Source: Nanobdellota archaeon (lineage in GTDB: Archaea; Nanobdellota; Nanobdellia; Woesearchaeales; GW2011-AR15). From it: DNA of 12,850 bases. The stretch lies in contig JAHIYL010000215.1 of NCBI GenBank assembly GCA_018815145.1, positions 1-12,850 on the forward strand. The letters are read 5' to 3'. Positions 8,723-12,850 of the stretch are shown piece after piece. The notes beneath the pieces were generated by a model. It did no database searches, had not been told where the DNA came from, and saw only the letters and a list, made by a program, of their open reading frames with translations. The position numbers and the translations under genes are program-made. Numbering within the stretch: position 1 is the first letter of the stretch; the number at the start of each line of letters is the position of its first letter.

Positions 8723-10306
8723 CTAATACAGATATGTTGATATTGAAAAAGGTATTTTGTACTCAAAATTTTGACCTTTTTTGAAGGTAAAATAACCTAA
8801 ACCCAAACAATATGCATCCAAAGCATCGTCCCAACAACGGGCCTCATGTGAATTTGTCAGTATATTAAATCCAGTGGTATGTTTTTCTTCAGCCGTATGT
8901 ATTGTTGCCTCAAGCACTGGTTCAGGAAGATAATTTGTGTCAATCGAGCCGAACTTAAAACTGACTTTTTCATTGACAAAATCAGATGCCTCTATTAATT
9001 GAACCGGATAGGATTTTGAGTCTGAACTCTCACTATTTCGTGGAGCATAAGACTGAGTTTGCCCATGATTTTGGAAGCTAATTCTTCCATCTTTCTGAAG
9101 CATAATTCTGGTGTTATAAAGAGACATAGGTTCATAATCTGCAATTGCCTTTTGCTGTACAAAAACAACAGGAATTTTTTTGTCAAGAAGATAATCAACT
9201 GCCTTTTTTGTTGAAGTTTCGCTCTCAAATGAAGTTATCCTCAGTGCTACTCTCCCTCTGTACTCCCTGATCCGGTCAATCAAAGAATCCAGCTGTTCAA
9301 TTCCTGCGTCATATGACCGTGATAGAACCAGGTCAATTGCAATAGGCCTGAGCAGGCTTTCATCAAAATATGGCAGAGTCCATTTTGCCTCGGTATTTTT
9401 GAATTTAGTAGAACCTTTTTTTGTAACTGGCAAAAAAGTTGAATCAACACATATAAAATATTTTTTTGGATCTTCATGTTTCATAAGATTATATACATTT
9501 GTGCCATAGGTTCTCCATTCTTTGAAGTTCTCTTCTGTCAGTTGTGAAAGATCCGGTCCCAGGATGACTCTAGCTTTGACTGCATGATCACACATATCAA
9601 GAGAAAATTTATTTGAGCATGAATAACTCAATTCAAAAGGAAACGACCTTATTTCGATATCACTCATGTCAATCTTCATTGGAAGGCCAGTCTTAAAGAA
9701 ATTCCATGGTGCTATATATGGCTGGCGGGTTCCTCCGGCTCGGCCGACCATCCATCTCCCTTCTCCCTCACGGTGAAGCTCGACTGGTTCATGTGATTTT
9801 GAAGAAGTGGTTCTATATGCAAGCAATTTCCCTGTTTTAGCCTGCTTTAATACTACATAATTCCATTTAAAATTTCCATGATCACAGGCTACCTGAATGA
9901 ATCCATTTTTCTCTATCTGTCTCTCAGATTCCTCTTGCAGCTCAAGTTCCCTGCCACAATCAAGGCATGCAAGGCCGCTATGTGCCTGGTCCTCATAATT
10001 CATTTCTGGATACATTCCACCCAGATATGCATCAATCTCAGATGCTGAATAATATGCATTACCGATCCTTACCTGCCTGCCATCCTCAGATATCCCCATT
10101 ACAAGATTTGCTCCGCCCTTATGATCATGTATCGCAGAGGACATCTTCAAAGTTGAATCCGATAATAAACCACCTATCCCAATAATATGAACAGCATTAT
10201 CAGTACTATAATCAGATGTTATCAAATTCTTTAATCGCGTATCAGATCGAAGCTTATCATATCTGGCAATAATTTGCTCAGATAGTCTATCTTCAAGCGA
10301 GGTCAT
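8723..10306 (-). CDS. Unrecognised 527-residue protein, possible RNase H-fold nuclease
   Basis: No family is recognised with confidence. A putative metal cluster is C114-x2-C117 with C141-x-H143. The C-terminal half looks like an RNase H-fold nuclease. A strand with an acidic residue (YFICVDSTF, D288) is followed by VALRITSFES with E361. Next comes a segment like the terminase pattern (IPVVFVQQK, then YEPMSLYNTRIMLQKDGRISF). It ends with ARCWDDALDAYCLG (D493, D494, D497), reminiscent of the last acidic motif of phage terminase nucleases. No Walker A ATPase motif is seen, so it is not a standard terminase. ATG at 10306 is chosen over TTG at 10318 because a perfect TTTATATA lies 27 bases upstream. 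It converges with MetRS and lies just outside the IS630 left end. Origin from a virus or plasmid is possible but unproven. Confidence 0.7.
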   Translation of the reverse strand: MTSLEDRLSEQIIARYDKLRSDTRLKNLITSDYSTDNAVHIIGIGGLLSDSTLKMSSAIHDHKGGANLVMGISEDGRQVRIGNAYYSASEIDAYLGGMYPEMNYEDQAHSGLACLDCGRELELQEESERQIEKNGFIQVACDHGNFKWNYVVLKQAKTGKLLAYRTTSSKSHEPVELHREGEGRWMVGRAGGTRQPYIAPWNFFKTGLPMKIDMSDIEIRSFPFELSYSCSNKFSLDMCDHAVKARVILGPDLSQLTEENFKEWRTYGTNVYNLMKHEDPKKYFICVDSTFLPVTKKGSTKFKNTEAKWTLPYFDESLLRPIAIDLVLSRSYDAGIEQLDSLIDRIREYRGRVALRITSFESETSTKKAVDYLLDKKIPVVFVQQKAIADYEPMSLYNTRIMLQKDGRISFQNHGQTQSYAPRNSESSDSKSYPVQLIEASDFVNEKVSFKFGSIDTNYLPEPVLEATIHTAEEKHTTGFNILTNSHEARCWDDALDAYCLGLGYFTFKKGQNFEYKIPFSISTYLY

Positions 10307-10329
10307 GCACAACTGCAAAATGTAATCAA

Positions 10330-10337
10330 TATATAAA
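10330..10337 (-). promoter_or_regulatory. TATA box of the 527-residue protein gene
   Basis: A perfect TTTATATA on the minus strand is centred 27 bases before the ATG at 10306, indicating leaderless transcription. The insertion sequence begins only five bases upstream of this box (10343), so IS DNA now forms the BRE-side flank of the promoter. Confidence 0.65.
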
Positions 10338-10342
10338 TATTA

Positions 10343-10365
10343 GTTAGCGCGATTAATTTTTGCTA
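10343..10365 (+). repeat. Left terminal inverted repeat of the IS
   Basis: The outer 11 bases match the right end perfectly. Over 23 bases, 19 match, including the inner block TTGCTA. The flanking TA at 10341-10342 is the duplicated target. Confidence 0.88.
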
Positions 10366-10368
10366 ATA

Positions 10369-10376
10369 TTTATATA
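10369..10376 (+). promoter_or_regulatory. TATA box of the transposase
   Basis: A perfect TTTATATA just inside the left inverted repeat. The expected start of transcription, 26-27 bases after its centre, is about 10398-10400. That is inside the right arm of the following hairpin, so the element's own mRNA would lack the left arm. Confidence 0.65.
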
Positions 10377-10380
10377 GTAG

Positions 10381-10407
10381 AACACCTCATCTATTGGATG
10401 AGGTGTT
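10381..10407 (+). promoter_or_regulatory. Hairpin masking the transposase ribosome binding site
   Basis: AACACCTCATC (10381-10391) and GATGAGGTGTT (10397-10407) form a perfect 11-pair stem with loop TATTG. The right arm contains GAGGTG (10400-10405), a strong Shine-Dalgarno sequence five bases before the ATG at 10411. In a read-through transcript the site would be paired and translation blocked. In the element's own transcript, starting near 10398, it would be free. Confidence 0.75.
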
Positions 10408-10410
10408 AAT

Positions 10411-10896
10411 ATGAATAAAAAAAAACTGGTAAATAGGCAAGCAATAATACAACTACACAAAAAAGGAAAAAAACAAACTGAAATTTCTTATCTATTGGAT
10501 GTGCCACAAACTACTGTTTCATATTGCATTAGAAAATTTAAATTAACTGGAAATATTGAGGACAAACCAAGATCTGGAAAACCTGCTAAGCTTAACAAGA
10601 TGCAATTATCTGAACTTAAAAAAATCTTGTTGGATTTTCCACCTTCAAGATATGGTGGAGAAAGTATTGGGTGGCTTACAAAGATTGCAATTCAATATGT
10701 TTATGACACTTATGGTGTCCAATATAGCATGAGAAGAATGCAGGAATTATTTCATAAGTTTGGGTTAAATCTTATAACTCCAAGAACAGAACACAAGAAC
10801 GCAAGCTATGCTGCAAGAACAGTTTATCGAATGGACTTTAAAAAAAACTCCAAAATGAATATTTGGATTGCACCATCGTTAATTTCGACGAAGTAA
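10411..10896 (+). CDS. IS630 transposase, first frame (DNA-binding part)
   Basis: This is the N-terminal half of an IS630-type transposase. A helix-turn-helix lies at about 8-45 (IIQLHKKGKKQTEISYLL, then VPQTTVSYCIRKF). The linker is KPRSGKPAKL, and a second helix-rich DNA-binding region spans about 63-125 (YGVQYSMRRMQELFHKFGL). The frame should switch at the A-run at 10842-10848. Without the switch it stops at 10896 after 161 residues and yields a DNA-binding fragment without catalytic residues, which could act as an inhibitor. With a -1 shift the product is about 321 residues, the normal size for this family. A strong ribosome binding site, GAGGTG, lies five bases before the ATG. Confidence 0.88.
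   Translation: MNKKKLVNRQAIIQLHKKGKKQTEISYLLDVPQTTVSYCIRKFKLTGNIEDKPRSGKPAKLNKMQLSELKKILLDFPPSRYGGESIGWLTKIAIQYVYDTYGVQYSMRRMQELFHKFGLNLITPRTEHKNASYAARTVYRMDFKKNSKMNIWIAPSLISTK
10842..10867 (+). promoter_or_regulatory. Probable -1 ribosomal frameshift site
   Basis: In the first frame the sequence reads A AAA AAC at 10842-10848, a classic slippery heptamer. Slipping back one base joins the two transposase halves exactly. A six-pair hairpin follows at once: TCCAAA (10849-10854) with TTTGGA (10862-10867). It is closer to the slip site than usual for a stimulator, so its role is uncertain. Confidence 0.6.
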
Positions 10897-11375
10897 CTTT
10901 CAGGTTAGTAGCTTTCTTAAGAAAAGTATGGGCAAAGTCAGGAAGCAAGCCCAAAGGCTTGTTTTGGTGGAGCAACAAAAAAGCAAATATGTTTGGTGCC
11001 CTTATCGATGGAAAAAAACTATATTATGAATGGTATGAAAAACTTAATGCACATTCATTCCTTGAATTCATGAAGAGATTTGTTGCTACGCTTGATAAAA
11101 CAAAAAAATATGTTTTTGTTTTTGACAATGGTCCTGCTCACAAAGCAAAAATGAGTAAAGAATACTTATATTCTCTTGGAGAGAATATTTTTATTGAATT
11201 TTTACCCCCATATAGTCCACAACTAAACTGTATTGAAACTTGTTGGAAAATCATAAGATACAACGTGACTAACAGCAATTTCTTTCAAACAATTGAAATA
11301 TTAAAAGCTGGGATTGAGCAATTCCTTAAGGGATATTTTTTCATGCTAATTCCTAGCAATTACTTATCGCGCTAA
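10842..11375 (+). CDS. IS630 transposase, second frame (DDE catalytic part)
   Basis: This is the catalytic half, open in the -1 frame after a TAA at 10839-10841. It shows all three acidic residues of the DDE fold: D160 in VNFDEVTF, D239 in VFVFDNGPAH and E276 in YSPQLNCIETCW (numbered on the frameshift fusion). The 36-residue spacing between the second D and E is in the range of IS630/Tc1 enzymes. It has no convincing start of its own; a TTG at 10863 without a ribosome binding site is the first candidate. The most likely expression is therefore as a fusion with the first frame. A recent inactivating frameshift is the alternative, but the frame is otherwise undamaged. Confidence 0.88.
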   Translation, partial: KKLQNEYLDCTIVNFDEVTFRLVAFLRKVWAKSGSKPKGLFWWSNKKANMFGALIDGKKLYYEWYEKLNAHSFLEFMKRFVATLDKTKKYVFVFDNGPAHKAKMSKEYLYSLGENIFIEFLPPYSPQLNCIETCWKIIRYNVTNSNFFQTIEILKAGIEQFLKGYFFMLIPSNYLSR

Positions 11376-11376
11376 C
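11354..11376 (-). repeat. Right terminal inverted repeat of the IS
   Basis: Mirror of the left end (19 of 23 matches, outer 11 perfect). The transposase stop codon TAA (11373-11375) lies inside this repeat, so coding sequence and transposase binding site overlap. The TA at 11377-11378 is the target duplication. Confidence 0.88.
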
Positions 11377-11422
11377 TATATTTCTAAATAACTACTTATA
11401 AATAGTAAAAACATATAGAAAT

Positions 11423-11992
11423 CTACCTGTCCACAAACAAGCTGTACTTCTCTTTTCCTTCCAGTTCAGACACAATCCTCTTTATGATTATCTTCTTTGG
11501 ATCAGGAAGAAGCTTCACCCGCTTCTTGATATCATCAAATGATGTGAATTCCACTTCACGCCTTGCTTCGATAATTTCCCACATATGTTTTTTCCCTAGA
11601 CCGGGTAAAAGCTCCAAGGTATGCATCCTTGTTGTCAGGGGCTGAGCCTTATTGAAGAAATCAACATATTTCTTCTCATTCTCATTCACAAGCTTTTCAA
11701 TGACATACTTCAGTTCAGATTGTGCAGATGATGTCAGCCTGTCAGGCCGCAGCTTGCCGTTCACATGATGTATCTTATCCCGTTTCCCGTCGCCGATATA
11801 TACCTTTTCATTCGTCTTCAGGAATACATCTTTTTTTGGAACAGCTTCGAGAAGAGTAAGCCTTGTGGTTCCGATGCATTGTGCAATCGCAGTCTTCTTA
11901 TATCCAGGAGTCTTGTCAAAAGGATATCCATGCTGCAGAAAATCCAATACAATAGCCTCTTCTTCTTTTCGTGTTTGTTCCATTTGCATCAT
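11423..11992 (-). CDS. DUF655 family protein
   Basis: A 189-residue member of the archaeal DUF655 family (predicted RNA-binding, related to YqjD/COG1491). It shows the family opening KEEEAIVLDFLQHGYPFD, an OB-like N-terminal half with VYIGDGKRDKIHHV, and a helix-hairpin-helix near 126-150 (LELLPGLGKKHMWEII) typical of nucleic-acid binding. In many archaea this gene lies between rpoF and ksgA, suggesting a part in ribosome or RNA metabolism. The function itself is not established. The ATG at 11992 is preferred over TTG at 12016 because a perfect TTTATATA is centred about 30 bases upstream. ATGs at 11989 and 11983 are also possible. Downstream there is no ksgA here; the IS630 element begins 46 bases after the stop. 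Confidence 0.85.
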   Translation of the reverse strand: MMQMEQTRKEEEAIVLDFLQHGYPFDKTPGYKKTAIAQCIGTTRLTLLEAVPKKDVFLKTNEKVYIGDGKRDKIHHVNGKLRPDRLTSSAQSELKYVIEKLVNENEKKYVDFFNKAQPLTTRMHTLELLPGLGKKHMWEIIEARREVEFTSFDDIKKRVKLLPDPKKIIIKRIVSELEGKEKYSLFVDR

Positions 11993-12017
11993 CTCTTGAA
12001 TAATAACAGAAAGCAAC

Positions 12018-12025
12018 TATATAAA
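12018..12025 (-). promoter_or_regulatory. TATA box of the DUF655 gene
   Basis: A perfect TTTATATA on the minus strand in the 46-base gap after rpoF, about 30 bases before the ATG at 11992. It gives DUF655 its own promoter inside the rpl21e-rpoF cluster. Confidence 0.6.
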
Positions 12026-12035
12026 GTTTATGCTA

Positions 12036-12052
12036 CGCCTATTTTACAGGCG
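12036..12052 (-). terminator. Small hairpin over the rpoF stop codon
   Basis: CGCCT and AGGCG form a five-pair stem around a seven-base AT-rich loop that includes the rpoF stop region. No long U-tract follows, so it may be a weak terminator or no more than a stabilising 3' end. Confidence 0.25.
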
Positions 12053-12392
12053 GAGAATACTTTTTCACAAGATCGATTATCTTCTTGATATTCTCTTTTG
12101 TGATGGTCAATGGAGAACCGCTGAATATGACTTTCAATTCATCAGCTGTTTCAGGTAGAAGGTCAACAATCTTTTTCACGTGTGTATCCCTAAGTCTAGG
12201 GATTTTAATGTCAATTATCTCTTTTTCAAGGGCTTCTGCATCCTTTTGCTTCAGGACCGCAAAGTTGTTAAGATAATCCTCAAGTTTCTTAGTCCTTATG
12301 TTCAGTTCACCATCTCTCTTCTTGATTTTCTTCATTTCCTTCTCTACTTCGTAGATGGTCACTGGTGATTCGGATATAATTTCAGGATTCAT
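12039..12392 (-). CDS. rpoF: DNA-directed RNA polymerase subunit F (Rpb4-like)
   Basis: A 117-residue subunit that pairs with RpoE (Rpb7) to form the stalk of the archaeal RNA polymerase, aiding initiation and binding nascent RNA. The fold is an N-terminal E-rich helix (about 1-60, ESPVTIYEVEKEMKKIKK) and a C-terminal HRDC-like helical bundle (about 65-115). The bundle includes THVKKIVDLLPETADELKVIF and the typical ending ITKENIKKIIDLVKKY. The length is normal. The ATG lies two bases after the rpl21e stop, so the two are cotranscribed and probably translationally coupled; no separate promoter is seen. The order L21e-RpoF-DUF655 is widely conserved in archaea and supports the assignment. Confidence 0.92.
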   Translation of the reverse strand: MNPEIISESPVTIYEVEKEMKKIKKRDGELNIRTKKLEDYLNNFAVLKQKDAEALEKEIIDIKIPRLRDTHVKKIVDLLPETADELKVIFSGSPLTITKENIKKIIDLVKKYSPPVK

Positions 12393-12394
12393 TT

Positions 12395-12685
12395 TTATGC
12401 TTTTTTTAGATGAATAGGATGGACTATTAAAATCTTTGTCTTATCTGAGTCTTTTATGACCACTTCATAGCATTCGCCCTTCTTCTTCTTTATCAGGCCT
12501 GTCAACCCATGGAATCTTGGATAATACATGCCTTTCTGATATGATGGCTCTGCCTTAAGAATCACTCTTTCTCCCTCACTAAATTCCTGGAAAAATTTTG
12601 TGATAGATAATTTTCCTCTATCCTTATAGTGCTTCTGAAACTTAAACCGAGTCTTTCTGCGGAATCCGCCGTGTCTTTTTGTCAT
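12395..12685 (-). CDS. rpl21e: Large-subunit ribosomal protein L21e
   Basis: A 96-residue, strongly basic protein of the large ribosomal subunit, found only in archaea and eukaryotes. It starts MTKRHGGFRRKTRFKF. The SH3-like barrel region has FSEGERVILKAEPSYQKGMYYPRFHGLTG (about 35-63) and ends KTKILIVHPIHLKKA, all typical of L21e at its usual length. The ATG at 12685 has TTTATAAA centred about 31 bases upstream and no Shine-Dalgarno sequence, fitting a nearly leaderless mRNA. It is first in a two-gene unit with rpoF. Confidence 0.96.
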   Translation of the reverse strand: MTKRHGGFRRKTRFKFQKHYKDRGKLSITKFFQEFSEGERVILKAEPSYQKGMYYPRFHGLTGLIKKKKGECYEVVIKDSDKTKILIVHPIHLKKA

Positions 12686-12712
12686 TTTACAGGTACTTGG
12701 AAAAAAGAGTTG

Positions 12713-12720
12713 TTTATAAA
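12713..12720 (-). promoter_or_regulatory. TATA box of the rpl21e-rpoF operon
   Basis: TTTATAAA on the minus strand, centred about 31 bases before the rpl21e ATG. Transcription should start near 12689, within a few bases of the start codon. Confidence 0.6.
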
Positions 12721-12742
12721 GATATTGGATGGTAGTAATAGG

Positions 12743-12850
12743 TCAGTATGTTGAAGTTGGTAAAGGATTATCGATAATATCTTTCAAACTTTCTAAGATA
12801 TTTTTATTATTCATGCGCAGTGTTTGAATAACAGATAAAAGCACGCTTGT
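12743..12850 (-). CDS. C-terminal end of a possible transposase (cut by window edge)
   Basis: A minus-strand frame enters from the right edge and stops at TGA (12743-12745), giving 35 residues: TSVLLSVIQTLRMNNKNI, then LESLKDIIDNPLPTSTY. The pattern S-V-x-Q-T-x-R-x3-x-N-x-L-E-x-L resembles the last helix of IS66-like and related transposases. That match is from memory of the motif and covers few residues, so the call is tentative. If correct, a second mobile element flanks the ribosomal cluster. Confidence 0.4.
   Translation of the reverse strand, partial: TSVLLSVIQTLRMNNKNILESLKDIIDNPLPTSTY

Larger units (their letters stand above)
10343..11376 (+). mobile_element. IS630-family insertion sequence, complete
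   Basis: The ends are GTTAGCGCGAT at 10343-10353 and its exact complement ATCGCGCTAAC at 11366-11376. Outside them is TA on both sides (10341-10342 and 11377-11378), the target duplication typical of IS630/Tc1/mariner elements. The 1034-base element carries one transposase in two overlapping frames, its own TATA box and a hairpin over the ribosome binding site. It sits between DUF655 and the 527-residue protein gene. The intact ends and near-intact transposase suggest a recent insertion. Confidence 0.92.

Noticed and set aside
8723..10306. The 527-residue gene as cargo of the IS630 element
   Set aside because: The inverted repeats and TA duplication place the element at 10343-11376, and the gene with its TATA box lies wholly outside.

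Overview
The window looks archaeal and AT-rich. The evidence is ribosomal protein L21e, RNA polymerase subunit F (Rpb4) and a DUF655 protein in the gene order known from archaea. A tRNA with two bulge-helix-bulge introns and TTTATATA-type boxes about 27-31 bases upstream of many start codons point the same way. The small AT-rich layout, mostly leaderless genes and non-canonical tRNA introns suggest a DPANN-type lineage (Woesearchaeales-like), but that is inference; no 16S gene is present.

Layout. (1) 1-1440: the edge of a minus-strand gene with an operator-like repeat, then a 425-residue unrecognised protein (minus). (2) 1510-1650: tRNA-Pro(GGG) on the minus strand, interrupted in the D-loop and in the T-arm. 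(3) 1821-5598: pyruvate phosphate dikinase, a terminator hairpin, and an inositol-monophosphatase/fructose-bisphosphatase superfamily phosphatase. Together they suggest gluconeogenic or C3/C6 interconversion, though each has its own promoter. (4) 5665-6057: a very acidic 53-residue protein and a possible 21-residue leaderless ORF. (5) 6058-8691: methionyl-tRNA synthetase with a B3/B4-like domain (as in the PheRS beta subunit) inserted before its C-terminal EMAP-type tRNA-binding domain. (6) 8723-10306 (minus): an unrecognised 527-residue protein with a C/H metal cluster and a C-terminus resembling RNase H-fold nucleases. (7) 10343-11376: a complete IS630-family element with inverted repeats, a TA duplication, a transposase split by a probable -1 frameshift, and a hairpin that can mask the transposase ribosome binding site. 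(8) 11423-12685 (minus): DUF655, rpoF and rpl21e. (9) 12743-12850: the C-terminal end of another minus-strand ORF, possibly a transposase.

The strongest candidates for something undescribed are the MetRS-B3/B4-EMAP fusion, the doubly interrupted tRNA-Pro, the IS630 expression-control layout, and the 527-residue nuclease-like protein. All functional claims rest on motif reading; no database search was possible.
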